A stretch of DNA of 64,000 nt from Levilactobacillus yonginensis (GCF_003946265.1 NZ_RHNO01000014.1:1-64000), one strand, 5' to 3'. Shown: positions 11,996-22,242, counted from the first letter of the stretch. Numbers and translations: made by a program. The notes: generated from the sequence alone by a model not told the origin.

Positions 11996-12063
11996 TTGCT
12001 TCGGCAAACGGGGGCCACCCCGAAAACTGAAGGTGGGTGTTTCAACCTGACAATAATTTTAGT

Positions 12064-12105
12064 AAAAAAACCTGTAGGCATCAGTAAACGATGCGTACAG
12101 GTTTT
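12064..12105. terminator. Bidirectional terminator
   Basis: AAAACCTGTAGGCATC (12067-12082) pairs with GATGCGTACAGGTTTT (12090-12105) apart from one internal mismatch. T-runs exist on both strands, stronger on the minus strand, where it ends the XRE regulator gene. Confidence 0.8.
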
Positions 12106-12463
12106 AATGGCGTTGCGTATTTTGCTCAGTCAATTGGGCTTGAGCGAATTTGAGAACGGTGGCTTGCCTAGCCGAAGAAAGCTGAATAAAAACGGCTTGA
12201 AAACAGGCATCACTATGTAAGAAGGCGTCATTGAAACGCGGGTCGATTGCGGATTTGTTGCAGTCGAGGGCGTCAGCAATGCGTTGCACGTTTCCGGGGC
12301 TAGGGGTGGAGCGCTGGGCAAAATAACCTGAAAGCGTGGAGGTTGGAATACCCGTCTTGGCGGCCAGGTCGTTTTGCGTCATTCCCTGGCTGACCTTCTT
12401 TAAGTTCTGCGCGATGATTTGGCGAAGACTTCTCTCAAATGTCGTTAATTTGTGACGGGGCAC
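12104..12463 (-). CDS. XRE-family transcriptional regulator
   Basis: 119-residue protein with a helix-turn-helix at about residues 25-65 (GMTQNDLAAKTGIPTSTLSG) and a helical C-terminus without a peptidase domain. Start: the first GTG (12472) touches the AAGGAG site, so the second GTG at 12463, eight bases after it, is preferred. It faces the + strand XRE gene at 12627 like a small repressor pair. A palindrome ATTCGT-N7-ACGAAT covers its -10 box, suggesting autorepression. No phage structural genes are nearby, so it is either an orphan of an old prophage or a stand-alone stress regulator. Confidence 0.85.
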   Translation of the reverse strand: MPRHKLTTFERSLRQIIAQNLKKVSQGMTQNDLAAKTGIPTSTLSGYFAQRSTPSPGNVQRIADALDCNKSAIDPRFNDAFLHSDACFQAVFIQLSSARQATVLKFAQAQLTEQNTQRH

Positions 12464-12504
12464 CGCAGTCACTCCTTAGTAAAATTTCTTAGTAAAAACC
12501 TTTC

Positions 12505-12540
12505 ATTCGTCATTATAACGAATACGTTGTCCACAATCAA
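12505..12540 (-). promoter_or_regulatory. Promoter and probable operator of the minus-strand XRE gene
   Basis: On the minus strand: -35 TTGATT (12535-12540), 17-base spacer, perfect -10 TATAAT (12512-12517). The inverted repeat ATTCGT (12505-12510) / ACGAAT (12518-12523) straddles the -10 box. Confidence 0.75.
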
Positions 12541-12569
12541 ACAAAAGTATTGGGTGTACCATTTGGCAA

Positions 12570-12598
12570 TTGACAAAACGAATAAAACCATTTATGAT
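12570..12598 (+). promoter_or_regulatory. Consensus promoter of the plus-strand XRE gene
   Basis: Perfect -35 TTGACA (12570-12575), 17-base spacer, -10 TATGAT (12593-12598). The spacer contains ACGAAT (12578-12583), the same half-site as at the divergent promoter, so one repressor could control both. Confidence 0.8.
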
Positions 12599-12626
12599 AT
12601 GAAAGTGTTTCTAAGGAGGGTGCGTG

Positions 12627-12872
12627 ATGGAGAACCTACAAATCACACTAGAAGCCGCCCGTCATAACGCTGGATACTCTCAGAAAGAGGCTGCGGCACA
12701 GCTGGGAGTTCACTACCAAACCTTAGCCGCTTGGGAACGAGACAGTTCGAACATGGGGATTACGACCATTGATCGTCTGTCCGACTTGTACCAGATTCCC
12801 AAGGATTACCTTTTTTTTGGAAACAAAAACGATTTTATTCGTTCTTTGCGCCAGCGCGCGGCCAAGAAGTAA
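12627..12872 (+). CDS. Small XRE/Cro-like regulator
   Basis: 81-residue helix-turn-helix protein. The motif covers roughly residues 5-60 (AGYSQKEAAAQLGVHYQTLA...WERDSSN), the usual XRE layout, with a short basic tail. ATG 12627 lies six bases after TAAGGAGGG; the preceding GTG (12624) is too close to it. A consensus promoter drives it and it is divergent from the other XRE gene. A terminator follows at 12935. Confidence 0.83.
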   Translation: MENLQITLEAARHNAGYSQKEAAAQLGVHYQTLAAWERDSSNMGITTIDRLSDLYQIPKDYLFFGNKNDFIRSLRQRAAKK

Positions 12873-12934
12873 GGCAACACTTCCGTGGGGGAGTACCGGG
12901 CTGGTCCGGTAAATAAAACAGAAGAAGTTAACCA

Positions 12935-12966
12935 ATCGTCTGAGACTGTTCTCGGACGATTTTTTC
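12935..12966 (+). terminator. Terminator after the Cro-like gene
   Basis: ATCGTCTGAGAC (12935-12946) pairs with CTCGGACGAT (12951-12960) with small internal mismatches, followed by TTTTTTC. Confidence 0.8.
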
Positions 12967-13368
12967 TTGTCATGATTTTTCGGGTGGTAATAGTTCAGGG
13001 GGACAAAGTTATAACCGCTTAGATGACCCATTCAGGGACCTTAGGGTAGTCGTTTAGGAATCCCTGGAAAAGTATGGATAAGGGTCTGTCGAGGCCTCAT
13101 AGTGGGCTTGGGGCAGGTGTCAATGAGCATATCGTGGTGACGACTAATTGTCTAAATGACTTAACGGAAAAAATATTCAAAAGAATTTTTAACAACAAAA
13201 GCGCCCACTTGAACGTCATGCCCATGAACCAAGTCAATTTTTTTTGAGTTTATGAAAGCTTGGTATCACAATGATATTTATAGTAAAACGATAAACCCAA
13301 TTTCCACTAAATGAAAGATAACTATTTCACAATATACTGTTGGGATGAACATTGGTGCAGCGGAGGGG
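12967..13368. other. Intergenic region before the deo operon
   Basis: No gene is supported. The stretch is AT-rich towards its right end. It contains TCAATGAGCAT at about 13119, shared with copy A of the structured RNA, but none of the other conserved blocks follow. Nothing else is recognised. Confidence 0.5.
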
Positions 13369-13397
13369 TTTACAAATGTGCAGGATTCCGGTATTCT
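13369..13397 (+). promoter_or_regulatory. Promoter of the deo operon
   Basis: -35 TTTACA (13369-13374), 17-base spacer, -10 TATTCT (13392-13397). The DeoR encoded in the operon is the likely regulator; no operator is certain. Confidence 0.7.
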
Positions 13398-13427
13398 ATG
13401 ATAGACAAATGAAAGGGGTTTCATACT

Positions 13428-14117
13428 ATGACATTAACGACTGAAGAACTCGCAAAGTACATGGATCACACTAACTTAAAGGCGGATGCCACTGAGGCAA
13501 GTATCAAGCAAACTTGTGACGAAGCTGCCAAATATAACACGGCTTCCGTCTGTGTTAACTCCTACTGGATTCCGTTCGTTACTGAGCAATTAAAGAACAC
13601 GGATGTAAATCCAATCGCCGTTGTTGGTTTCCCATTAGGCGCTATGGCAACACCTAGTGAAGTCTTTGAAGCAACGCAAGCTATTGAAGATGGCGCTGAA
13701 GAAATCGATATGGTAATCAACGTTGGTGAATTAAAGTCTGGCAACAACGAGGTCGTTGAAGCGGACATCAAAGCTTTGGCAACTGCCGTGCACGATAAGG
13801 GTAAGTTATTGAAGGTTATCTTAGAAACTTGCTTGTTAAACAATGAAGAAATCGTTCGTGGTTGCCAGCTGAGTGAAAAGGCTGGTGCTGACTTCGTGAA
13901 GACTTCTACTGGTTTCTCAACTGCTGGCGCTAAGCTGGAAGACGTTAAATTGATGCGGGAAACTGTTGGCGACCGCTTAGGCGTTAAGGCTTCTGGTGGG
14001 ATTCACAGTAAGGATGAAGCTTTAGCCATGATCGATGCTGGTGCTAGCCGGTTAGGGGTCAGTGCGACGGTTGCTATCTTAACGGGTGAATCAGCACAGG
14101 CAAAGTCAGGCTACTAG
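13428..14117 (+). CDS. deoC: Deoxyribose-phosphate aldolase
   Basis: Class I aldolase cleaving 2-deoxyribose-5-phosphate to acetaldehyde and glyceraldehyde-3-phosphate. Catalytic residues visible: Schiff-base K158 in VKTSTGF, K187 in GVKASGG and D94 in IDMVINVG. Length 229. First gene of the deo operon; the ribosome site GAAAGGGG precedes its ATG. It draws the pathway towards glycolysis. Confidence 0.97.
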   Translation: MTLTTEELAKYMDHTNLKADATEASIKQTCDEAAKYNTASVCVNSYWIPFVTEQLKNTDVNPIAVVGFPLGAMATPSEVFEATQAIEDGAEEIDMVINVGELKSGNNEVVEADIKALATAVHDKGKLLKVILETCLLNNEEIVRGCQLSEKAGADFVKTSTGFSTAGAKLEDVKLMRETVGDRLGVKASGGIHSKDEALAMIDAGASRLGVSATVAILTGESAQAKSGY

Positions 14118-14147
14118 AAGTTAATTTGTGAAAGCGGGGTTATCAGA

Positions 14148-15335
14148 ATGAAGTACAAACGTATTTTTGGGTTAGTCATGGACTCAGTTGGTGCGGGAGC
14201 TGCACCAGATGCCGATAAATTTGGCGATGTTGGCTCCGACACACTGGGGCACGTGGGTCATCATTTCGGTGGTAAGCTGGCCTTACCAAACTTAGCAAAA
14301 CTGGGATTGTCTAATTTGCACGAAACACCAATCGAGGGTGTTCCCGTGGCTGAAGCACCTAAGGCTTACTACGGTAAGATGCGGGAAATCTCAGCCGGCA
14401 AGGATTCCATGGATGGTCACTGGGAAATGATGGGGTTACCTGTGCGTCAGGCACTGGATACGTTCCCTAACGGATTCCCCGCTGATATCATCGAAAAATT
14501 GGAAGCGTTCTCAGGACGGAAAGTCATTGGTAATCGTCCTGAATCTGGAACGAAGATCATCGCAGAACTGGGCGAACAACAGATGGCCAAGGGTGACCTG
14601 ATTGTCTACACCTCTGGTGATTCAGTTCTCCAGATTGCGGCGCACGAGGACGTCATTCCTTTGGCTGAGCTTTACAAGATTTGTGAATACGCGCGGTCCT
14701 TGGTCAATGGTCCCGACTACTTGGTTGGGCGGATCATTGCCCGGCCATACGTTGGACCAGATGCTGATCACTTTACGCGGACTGCTAACCGGCGGGACTT
14801 TACGTTGGAACCAACTGGTGAAACGGACTTGGATCGTTTGCAAAAGGCAGGCGTTCACGTGGTGGCGGTTGGTAAGACGAATGACATCTTCTCTGGCCAT
14901 GGTATCGATGAAGGTTATCATAACGAAAGTAACATGGACGGGATGGACCACGTCGACCACGTCATGACGGAAGACTTTACTGGTTTTTGCTTCATTAACT
15001 TGGTCGACTTTGACGCTATGTATGGTCATCGGCGGAACCCAGATGGATTTGGCCAAGCATTGATGGACTTCGATGCCCGGTTAGGGACTGTCTTAGATAA
15101 CATGCATGACGACGACCTCTTGTTGATTACGGCCGACCATGGGAATGACCCAACCTTTAGAGGAACCGATCATACCCGTGAACAGGTACCACTATTGGCC
15201 TACTCACCAAGCTTCAAACAGGGTGGGAGTCTCGGTGTTCGGTCACCATTCTCTGACTTTGGGGCGACTGTGTTGGATAACTTTGGCGTGGCTGGTAATG
15301 AAGAAGGCCACAGTTTCTTAGCAGACTTGAAATAG
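14148..15335 (+). CDS. deoB: Phosphopentomutase
   Basis: Interconverts (deoxy)ribose-1-phosphate and -5-phosphate. Alkaline-phosphatase-fold enzyme with metal-binding [12 protein letters not shown] near the N-terminus, [11 protein letters not shown] in the middle, and TADHGNDPT near the C-terminus. Length 395, standard. It lies 30 bases after deoC and before deoD, linking the nucleoside phosphorylases to DeoC. Confidence 0.97.
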   Translation: MKYKRIFGLVMDSVGAGAAPDADKFGDVGSDTLGHVGHHFGGKLALPNLAKLGLSNLHETPIEGVPVAEAPKAYYGKMREISAGKDSMDGHWEMMGLPVRQALDTFPNGFPADIIEKLEAFSGRKVIGNRPESGTKIIAELGEQQMAKGDLIVYTSGDSVLQIAAHEDVIPLAELYKICEYARSLVNGPDYLVGRIIARPYVGPDADHFTRTANRRDFTLEPTGETDLDRLQKAGVHVVAVGKTNDIFSGHGIDEGYHNESNMDGMDHVDHVMTEDFTGFCFINLVDFDAMYGHRRNPDGFGQALMDFDARLGTVLDNMHDDDLLLITADHGNDPTFRGTDHTREQVPLLAYSPSFKQGGSLGVRSPFSDFGATVLDNFGVAGNEEGHSFLADLK

Positions 15336-15365
15336 TTGCGACAACCATTTTAGGAGGAACTAATC

Positions 15366-16073
15366 ATGAGTAATCATTTGGAAGCAAAGATGGGCGAAAT
15401 TGCAGATACTGTTTTACTGCCAGGTGACCCGTTACGGGCGAAGTACATTGCTGAAACGTTCTTAGAAAATCCAGTTTGCTATAACCGGGTTCGAAACGCC
15501 TTTGGCTACACCGGGACTTACAAAGGTAAAAAAGTTTCCGTGCAGGGTACTGGGATGGGAATTCCGTCCATCTCCATCTATGCGCATGAATTAATCAACG
15601 ACTATGGTGTTAAGAAGTTGTTCCGGGTAGGTACATCTGGTGGGATGAGTCCCGATGTTCACGTTCGTGACGTGGTGCTGGCTCAGGCTGCCACGACCGA
15701 TTCTTCCATTATTCACAACACGTTTGGCGGTGGAATCTACTACGCACCAATCAGTGACTTTGGTCTGTTAGACACGGCCTATCACGCTGCTCAAGACCTG
15801 AATATTCCAGTACGGGTTGGGAACGTGTTGGCTGAAGACCGGTTCTACAACGACGAAATGGATCGTCAAAAGCTGGTGGATTATGGCGTCATTGCGACTG
15901 AAATGGAATCGGCAGCGCTCTTCATGTTAGCTGCCAAGTTCAACGTCCGGGCACTTTCCGTCCTGACTATCAGTAACCACTTGATGACGGGCGAATCAAC
16001 GTCGGCTGAAGAACGGGAAAAATCCTTCAACGACATGATCAAGGTTGCCTTGGAGGCGGCCGTTAAAGGGTAA
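15366..16073 (+). CDS. deoD: Purine nucleoside phosphorylase, DeoD type
   Basis: Hexameric-type phosphorylase splitting purine (deoxy)nucleosides into base and pentose-1-phosphate. Shows [11 protein letters not shown] near the N-terminus, RVGTSGGM in the phosphate site and TEMESAALF in the nucleoside-binding region. Length 235. AGGAGG precedes the start. Confidence 0.97.
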   Translation: MSNHLEAKMGEIADTVLLPGDPLRAKYIAETFLENPVCYNRVRNAFGYTGTYKGKKVSVQGTGMGIPSISIYAHELINDYGVKKLFRVGTSGGMSPDVHVRDVVLAQAATTDSSIIHNTFGGGIYYAPISDFGLLDTAYHAAQDLNIPVRVGNVLAEDRFYNDEMDRQKLVDYGVIATEMESAALFMLAAKFNVRALSVLTISNHLMTGESTSAEEREKSFNDMIKVALEAAVKG

Positions 16074-16094
16074 GACAGATGAGGAGGCAATCTA

Positions 16095-17075
16095 ATGACG
16101 GAGACGACGGAACAGCGATTGGCTCAAGGGCTAACTGTTGCTAAGATGTACTATCAAGCTGATCAAAGTCAAAGTCAGATTGCTGCCAAGTTAGGGATTT
16201 CCCGACCAACCGTGTCCCGCCTACTACAGTTTGCACGGGAACAGGGGTTGGTACGTATTCAAATCGTGGATCCCGTGCAGGACGTGCAAACGCTGGAACA
16301 GGCGTTGACCACGGCCTACCACGTCGACGTTCACGTCGTGCCAAGTCGTTCGACTGGTGCAGATGAACTCTTAAACGCGGTGGGACAATACGCCGCGCGA
16401 TACTTAGAAACAATTGTGAAAGAGCATGATGTGATCGGCATTGGGTGGGGCAAGACCATTTATGCAATTGGGTCAAACCTGCAACCTGATACCCTGACCG
16501 GGGTAGAAGTCATTCAACTCAAGGGAAGTGTTAGCTATTCAACGGAGCACACCTACGCTTACGAAAGCATTGACGCCTTTGCCAACGCTTTTCACGCGGT
16601 ACCCCAGTATTTGCCGCTACCAGTGATTTTTGACCACCAACAAACTAAGGAATTGGTGGAAGCGGAGCGGCATATTCAATACTTACTTGAGTTAGGACGT
16701 AAAGCCAACATCGCAATCTATTCAGTTGGTACCGTCCGTAGCAACGCATTGGTCTTTCAGTTGGGCTACCTGCACACGAATGAACAAGCGTTTTTGCAGG
16801 AGCACGCAGTGGGGGATATCTTCTCGCGCTACATCGATGAAAATGGTGAAATCGTTGCCCCAACGTTAAACCAACGGACCATTGGCATTGATCTCGATAA
16901 CCTGCGGCAAAAGGATCATTCGATTCTAGTGGCTGCTGGTGACGCGAAGGTGCCGGCGGTACGAGCGGCGCTACTAGGTGGCTATCCAAACTGCCTCATT
17001 ATTGATCAACACGCAGCAGCACAACTATTGAAGCTGGCGCCCGCTACCAATGCGGTCAAGCCGGCAGTCGATTAG
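16095..17075 (+). CDS. deoR: DeoR, SorC-family deoxynucleoside regulator
   Basis: 326 residues with an N-terminal helix-turn-helix (SQSQIAAKLGISRPTVSRLL, ~25-44) and a long SorC-type sugar-phosphate-binding domain. This is the B. subtilis DeoR type, not the E. coli type; its usual effector is deoxyribose-5-phosphate. Being inside the operon between deoD and pdp, it probably represses its own operon. AGGAGGC lies before the ATG. Confidence 0.88.
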   Translation: MTETTEQRLAQGLTVAKMYYQADQSQSQIAAKLGISRPTVSRLLQFAREQGLVRIQIVDPVQDVQTLEQALTTAYHVDVHVVPSRSTGADELLNAVGQYAARYLETIVKEHDVIGIGWGKTIYAIGSNLQPDTLTGVEVIQLKGSVSYSTEHTYAYESIDAFANAFHAVPQYLPLPVIFDHQQTKELVEAERHIQYLLELGRKANIAIYSVGTVRSNALVFQLGYLHTNEQAFLQEHAVGDIFSRYIDENGEIVAPTLNQRTIGIDLDNLRQKDHSILVAAGDAKVPAVRAALLGGYPNCLIIDQHAAAQLLKLAPATNAVKPAVD

Positions 17076-17093
17076 AAATGGAGTGGCTGAATT

Positions 17094-18392
17094 ATGAGAA
17101 TGGTAGACATTATTGATAAGAAACGTAATGGTGGCGAACTGACTAAGGAAGAAATTCAAACCTTCGTTGACGGTGTCGTTTCCGGTGAAATTCCAGATTA
17201 CCAAACCAGTGCCTTTTTAATGGCGACTTACTTCAAGGACATGACAGATGAGGAACGTTCCGAACTCACCATGGCGATGATGAAATCCGGGGACCATTTG
17301 GACTTATCTAGTATTCCTGGGATGAAGGTCGATAAGCATTCGACGGGTGGTGTTGGTGATAAGACTAGTATCCCACTGGCCCCAATCGTTGCTGCACTTG
17401 GCATTCCCGTACCCATGATCTCTGGGCGAGGACTGGGACACACCGGTGGAACCTTGGATAAATTGGAAGCGATTCCAGGATACCAAGTGGAGATCAGTGA
17501 ATCAGATTTTCTGCAACAGGTAAAGGATCAGGGGCTCGCCATCGTTGGTGCCACTGGTAATATTGCCCCAGCTGATAAGAAGATTTACGCTCTCCGTGAT
17601 GTGACGGATACAGTGGACTCAATTCCGTTGATTGCTAGCTCCATTATGAGTAAAAAGATTGCCTCCGGCACCGACGCGTTGGTCATTGATGTGAAGACGG
17701 GTGCTGGTGCTTTCATGAAGACGCTGGATGATTCTCGTGAATTGGCGAAGGCCTTGGTGGGTATTGGTAAAGGTGTAGGCATGGACTGCATGGCCATCAT
17801 TTCGGACATGAACCAACCCTTGGGAAACGCTATTGGGAATGCCTTGGAAATCAAGGAATCCATTGATCTCCTGAAGGGCGAAGCCCCAGCTGACATTACT
17901 GATTTAGTCCTGACGTTAGGGTCCCACATGGTCGTTATGTCTGGTAAGGCGAAGGACTTAGATGAAGCCCGGGCAATGTGTGAGAAGACCATTGAAGATG
18001 GGTCCGCACTGAAGAAGTTCGGCGACATGGTTGCGGCCCAGGGTGGCGACAGAAACGTGATCGATCATCCCGAAATTATGCCACAAGCGAAGTTCAAGAT
18101 TCCATTGCTTGCTAAGAGTAGTGGGGTTGTTAGCCAGGTTGAGGCTGATGAAATGGGGATTGCCAGCATGTTATTGGGTGGCGGTCGCCAGAAGGCCGAT
18201 GACCAACTCGATTACGCCGTTGGTATCATGATGAATAAGAAGGTCGGGGATGCCGTCAAAGAAGGCGACACGTTGCTGACCATTTACAGTAATCGTGAAG
18301 ACGTTGCTGATATTGAGGATCGGCTATACGCGAACATTGAAATCAGTGACAGCGCTAAGCCATTCACTTTGATTCACGAAACGGTTCGGTAA
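17094..18392 (+). CDS. pdp: Pyrimidine-nucleoside phosphorylase
   Basis: Phosphorolyses thymidine, deoxyuridine and uridine to base and pentose-1-phosphate. The signature [12 protein letters not shown] (81-92) binds phosphate and K+. Length 432 as in Firmicute Pdp. Last gene of the deo operon, followed by a terminator. Start at 17094 (GGAG ten bases upstream); ATG 17100 is an alternative. Confidence 0.96.
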   Translation: MRMVDIIDKKRNGGELTKEEIQTFVDGVVSGEIPDYQTSAFLMATYFKDMTDEERSELTMAMMKSGDHLDLSSIPGMKVDKHSTGGVGDKTSIPLAPIVAALGIPVPMISGRGLGHTGGTLDKLEAIPGYQVEISESDFLQQVKDQGLAIVGATGNIAPADKKIYALRDVTDTVDSIPLIASSIMSKKIASGTDALVIDVKTGAGAFMKTLDDSRELAKALVGIGKGVGMDCMAIISDMNQPLGNAIGNALEIKESIDLLKGEAPADITDLVLTLGSHMVVMSGKAKDLDEARAMCEKTIEDGSALKKFGDMVAAQGGDRNVIDHPEIMPQAKFKIPLLAKSSGVVSQVEADEMGIASMLLGGGRQKADDQLDYAVGIMMNKKVGDAVKEGDTLLTIYSNREDVADIEDRLYANIEISDSAKPFTLIHETVR

Positions 18393-18441
18393 GCGTACCA
18401 CTAGCTGTGTTACGAGACACGTTCTAGCTGAATAAGCAGGG

Positions 18442-18472
18442 GGTCTGGGGCTTAGGTTCCAGACCTTTTTTG
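18442..18472 (+). terminator. Terminator of the deo operon
   Basis: GGTCTGG (18442-18448) and CCAGACC (18459-18465) form the stem, followed by six Ts. Confidence 0.85.
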
Positions 18473-18820
18473 CCGTGTTAAATTTATGAACGAAATTCAG
18501 CGAGCAAATGTCACCCCTAAATGATAGGGTGCGTCAGAATACGTAGAATTCGCTACGAAATCTGGTTAACAGGAAGATTGGCAAGTGGTCGAACTGGCCG
18601 TGTTGGCTTAGCTGACGTAAACTTGTCAAACGGCGAGCGAAGTGAACTGGCCGTGCTCCTAGTGATTCAACCAAAGGTCCGCTAAATAACGGATGACACA
18701 GGAGTGTGAGGACCTCATATTTTTTGTAAAATATTACACAATAAGAGTGACAGGGGCATCAATATTGTTTACACTTTAGGGTAAAGTTAACCAAACTGAA
18801 GGTCAGGGGATGTTACCGCC
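18473..18820. other. Intergenic region before gshA
   Basis: No gene seen. It holds two imperfect copies of GAACTGGCCGTG about 60 bases apart. There is also a hairpin with arms AGGTCC (from 18675) and GGACCT (to about 18716), an inner ACAC/GTGT stem, and a TTTTTT run. It could be an attenuator before gshA or the terminator of a short transcript. No convincing -35/-10 pair is found. Confidence 0.45.
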
Positions 18821-20338
18821 ATGCTGGACAATTTATTAGCGGTTATTCGTGAAGAAAACTTATCGGAACAACTTTATCACAGTCTTGTCGGGTTAGAGAT
18901 TGAAGAACAGCGCATTGATAAACACGGCCGGTTAAGTCGACAGCCACATCCTAGTAAGCTGGGATCCCGGACATTTCATCCGTACATCCAAACTGACTTT
19001 ACCGAGACGCAACTTGAAATCATTACGGATCCAAACCCCAACATTGGTGGGACGCTAGACCAACTGGATACGCTCCAGACTGTTGCCTATCGCTCACTTG
19101 AGGGCCCAGACCGAATCTGGCCGTTAAGTATGCCACCGGTCATGGATCACGACGACTTGCAGTTTGTGGCAGACCACTTTGAACGGCCAGCTATGCGGCC
19201 TTACCGGGAATACCTGGTCAAAAAGTATGGGCTGCAACATGGGTGTCTCACTGGCGTTCACGTAAATTACAACCTACCAGATCCCGTTATCCATCGGCTG
19301 TACAGTCATTACACCTCGGAGTTTAGCTCGTTAGTTGCTTTCAAGAACGCGCTGTACTTCCGAATTGCCCAAAACTTTGTGCGACATCAGTGGCTGTTGA
19401 CGTATCTCTTTGGGGCTAGTCCCATTGCTGAGAAGGGGTTCTTTGACCTGAAGCCGGAAGCTCTGCATAATCCGGTACGGAGTATTCGCAACAGTCGGTA
19501 TGGCTTTGTGAACCTGCCACAGGAACAAGTAACCTACACGTCGCTGCCGGCCCATCTGACCCAGTTACAGCGGTTGATTGATGACGGCACCTACTTCTCC
19601 GCCCATGAATTCTATGGACCAGTCCGGTTGAAGGGGCAGGCCAATGAGCGGGACTTTCTGACGGGTGGTATTCAGTACCTGGAGCTGCGGGACTTTGACA
19701 ACACGCCGTTCACCGGGAATGGCGTTAGTCGTCACGCCCTATACTTCATTAAAATGTTTATGATTTACCTGCTGACGGAACAGTTGCCGGACAATCTGGC
19801 GGATGAACTGACGATTGCGCGGGCTAAGAACCAGGAAGTGGCGCTGGAAAATCCGTTAACACCAACGAAGTTTCAGGACGAGGGTGAGCGAATTTTCGCT
19901 GACCTCCGGGAAATGGCCGATCAAATTGGCGCGCATACCGAGCACTGGGGAGTCATCGATGACCTGGAAGAAGTGTTGATGCACCCTGAGTTGACACCGG
20001 CGGCTAAGATGCTGACACACATTGAGGACGATAGTTTGATGGCATTTGGGCAGTCGGTGGCGCGGCGCTGGTATCAAGAGCGGACTGCCACCAAGGACCT
20101 GTTACCGCAACTGCGGCGGCTGAATCCGCAATCTCAGCGCTTTATTCTGGCGGCCTTACAGGCGGGAATTCGGTTTTATCAAGTTCGGGATGAAGATGGT
20201 GCGGATCTCTTAATGTTTACTTTTGATGGTGTGACGCAGGTTCTCGGTGAACGCGAGACCAAAGTCGACAATCCAGTGGCGCAACTGCGGCGGTTGTTCC
20301 CAGACCTGCCACCTTTACCGGGACAGCCAGCGAAATAA
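18821..20338 (+). CDS. gshA: Glutamate-cysteine ligase (GshA), single-domain
   Basis: Makes gamma-glutamylcysteine from glutamate and cysteine with ATP. It matches the N-terminal ligase half of the bifunctional GshAB/GshF enzymes (for example LEIEEQRIDKHGRLSRQPHP and TDFTETQLEIITDP). At 505 residues it lacks the C-terminal ATP-grasp glutathione synthetase half, and no gshB is in the window. The product may therefore be gamma-glutamylcysteine, unless another locus finishes glutathione. Convergent with the permease, sharing a bidirectional terminator. Confidence 0.9.
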   Translation: MLDNLLAVIREENLSEQLYHSLVGLEIEEQRIDKHGRLSRQPHPSKLGSRTFHPYIQTDFTETQLEIITDPNPNIGGTLDQLDTLQTVAYRSLEGPDRIWPLSMPPVMDHDDLQFVADHFERPAMRPYREYLVKKYGLQHGCLTGVHVNYNLPDPVIHRLYSHYTSEFSSLVAFKNALYFRIAQNFVRHQWLLTYLFGASPIAEKGFFDLKPEALHNPVRSIRNSRYGFVNLPQEQVTYTSLPAHLTQLQRLIDDGTYFSAHEFYGPVRLKGQANERDFLTGGIQYLELRDFDNTPFTGNGVSRHALYFIKMFMIYLLTEQLPDNLADELTIARAKNQEVALENPLTPTKFQDEGERIFADLREMADQIGAHTEHWGVIDDLEEVLMHPELTPAAKMLTHIEDDSLMAFGQSVARRWYQERTATKDLLPQLRRLNPQSQRFILAALQAGIRFYQVRDEDGADLLMFTFDGVTQVLGERETKVDNPVAQLRRLFPDLPPLPGQPAK

Positions 20339-20380
20339 ACTGATTTCTGCAAAGTAAACAGCACTTTTAATTCTAAAATA

Positions 20381-20430
20381 AACGGCTACACAGGTTTTCC
20401 GCTCAGGAAAGCTTGTGTAGCCGTTTTTGA
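20381..20430. terminator. Bidirectional terminator between gshA and the APC permease
   Basis: AACGGCTACAC (20381-20391) pairs with GTGTAGCCGTT (20415-20425) around a small inner hairpin. TTTTT follows on the plus strand. Confidence 0.85.
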
Positions 20431-20450
20431 TGACACAGAGAAACGTAAAG

Positions 20451-21770
20451 CTATTTTAGTGTTTGTCGCTGGTGCCAATAGTAAACGGGCAGTCCCAGTA
20501 AGGTGAGCGCCAACCCAGTGATGGCGAGGCCTGGTTCAGTCACGAGGGTCGTGATGAGGATGAAAATCCCACCAAGTAGGGCAATCAACGGGATGACGGG
20601 ATACCAGGGGACACGATAAGGTCGTTTCAGTTCTGGTTCCCGTTTGCGCAAGCGGAAGACGGCAATGAAGATGAAACAGTTGAAGACCCACATGACAAAG
20701 ACCAACATGTCGGTCAATAGGTCAAAACTACCGAGCAGCATCATAATTAGGGCAATAGCAAACTGAACGGTACCGGCGAAGTAGGGCACGTAGGTATGAC
20801 GTGATAGACGACGGAAGTATGCTGAAAATGGCAGGCTGTCCTCTTCGGCCATGGCAAACGGCACCCGCATCCCGGTCAGCGTATAACCGTTGATAGCCCC
20901 GTAAACGGAAATCAAAATACCAATGGTCACGAGGCGACCGCCAAACTGTCCGAAGAGGCGGATGCTAGCTTCGGCCGCTGCGTTTTGATTGCCAGCAATT
21001 TGGTCAATAGGTAGGGTTTTGAGAAAGACTAAGTTGATCAACGTGTAGATGACCGTAATCAGGGTTAGCCCGAGAATGATGGCTCGTGGTAGGTCTTTTT
21101 CAGGACGTTTCATTTCACCGGCAATGTTTCCGATACCAATCCAGCCATCGTAGGCAAACATGGTGGCAACGAGGCTTGCTGAGAAGGCGTTCCCCCAGCC
21201 CAAATGATGGCCAGCTGAAATTGGCCAGAAACTGAGCGTCACATTGGCGGGGGCAAACAGGCCAACCCCGACGATGACGGCAATGGGCAGTAATTTAAAA
21301 ATTAAGGCGATCGATTGAACGGTCCCACCAACCCGAGCGCCCAGAAAGTTAAGGGCCGTAATACTGCCACCGCAGAGGATGGCTACGGGTAGTTGCCACG
21401 CGCTGCTGAGGTGGAAGAGGGCCAACCACTGCGTACTAAAAACGATGGACAAAGCGGCAATGTTAGCCGGATAGTAGACCAGTAGTTGCGCCCAACCCAT
21501 CAAGAATCCTAGTGGTTTGCCGTAAGCGTATTCCAGGTAGCGCATGGCCCCACCGGTCCGAGGAATGGCGGCAGCGAGCTCCGCACTGGTCAAACCAGCA
21601 CATAGCGTTAACAGGCCACCGACCACCCAGGCGAGGAGGGTCATATTGGCCGAATGGTTTGCCGCGACGACACTAGCCGTTTTGAAGAAGACGCCGCCCC
21701 CAATCACGGTGCCCATGACAGTCGCTAGGGCGGTAAAGGTGCCGATCTCTCGGCGTAGTTCTTTTGCCAA
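20451..21770 (-). CDS. APC-family amino acid permease (SteT-like)
   Basis: 439-residue membrane protein with about 12 predicted helices. The N-terminal MGTVIGGGVFFKT helix-1 motif and the AELAAAIPRTGGAMRYLE stretch are typical of LAT/SteT-type serine/threonine exchangers within the APC superfamily. Substrate cannot be fixed from sequence. It is transcribed alone towards gshA. A link with cysteine or glutamate supply for GshA is only a guess from proximity. The ATG follows GAGAGGAG. Confidence 0.87.
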   Translation of the reverse strand: MAKELRREIGTFTALATVMGTVIGGGVFFKTASVVAANHSANMTLLAWVVGGLLTLCAGLTSAELAAAIPRTGGAMRYLEYAYGKPLGFLMGWAQLLVYYPANIAALSIVFSTQWLALFHLSSAWQLPVAILCGGSITALNFLGARVGGTVQSIALIFKLLPIAVIVGVGLFAPANVTLSFWPISAGHHLGWGNAFSASLVATMFAYDGWIGIGNIAGEMKRPEKDLPRAIILGLTLITVIYTLINLVFLKTLPIDQIAGNQNAAAEASIRLFGQFGGRLVTIGILISVYGAINGYTLTGMRVPFAMAEEDSLPFSAYFRRLSRHTYVPYFAGTVQFAIALIMMLLGSFDLLTDMLVFVMWVFNCFIFIAVFRLRKREPELKRPYRVPWYPVIPLIALLGGIFILITTLVTEPGLAITGLALTLLGLPVYYWHQRQTLK

Positions 21771-21889
21771 GGTAAGTGAAACTCCTCTCTCTTTGTGCGT
21801 GATTTAACCATTATAGCACTTACCTTTTATTGGGTGGATGAGAATTTTACTGTAATTGGGGGTTCCAGTAGCTGGTGTTTCCAGTGGAC

Positions 21890-22050
21890 AGGCGTGAGCT
21901 AAAGAACGGGCTTATTTCTCGACTAGCAGCTTTGGAAAGTTGTTGAGACTGCTAGCTCGTCCCACGGTGTAACCAGGCTTAAAACGTCTGATAACACCGT
22001 TGAGAGGCGGTCTTCCGTCCTTGGCCGCCAGAGGCTGTATTTCGCCTGTT
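21890..22050. repeat. Degenerate palindromic intergenic element, family II
   Basis: It shares AAAGAACGGGCTT and GTCCCACGGTGTAA with family II elements: the first block is found in the reverse complement of the 36039 element, the second in that of the 42678 element. It keeps a hairpin with arms CACGGTGT and ACACCG and a CTAGCAG/CTGCTAG stem. The long closing stem is largely lost. Boundaries are approximate. Confidence 0.5.
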
Positions 22051-22242
22051 CAGTTTGTTAGTAATTCTCAAGTTGCGTGTTTGTGGATAACCTGACCTGA
22101 TTGGTTGTTTTTAAGAATAAGAATTGGTTCAATAGCAGGATTCATTCGCTATAGAAACGCATGAAAGAATGGTTGATCCTATTAAGGAGTAGAAAAATCG
22201 ATACAACATTGTTTGATAGCATGACTATTCAGAGCCGAAGGA

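Noticed and set aside
13115-13150. TCAATGAGCAT shared with structured RNA copy A, possible fourth copy
   Set aside because: The downstream conserved blocks, helices and terminator are absent.
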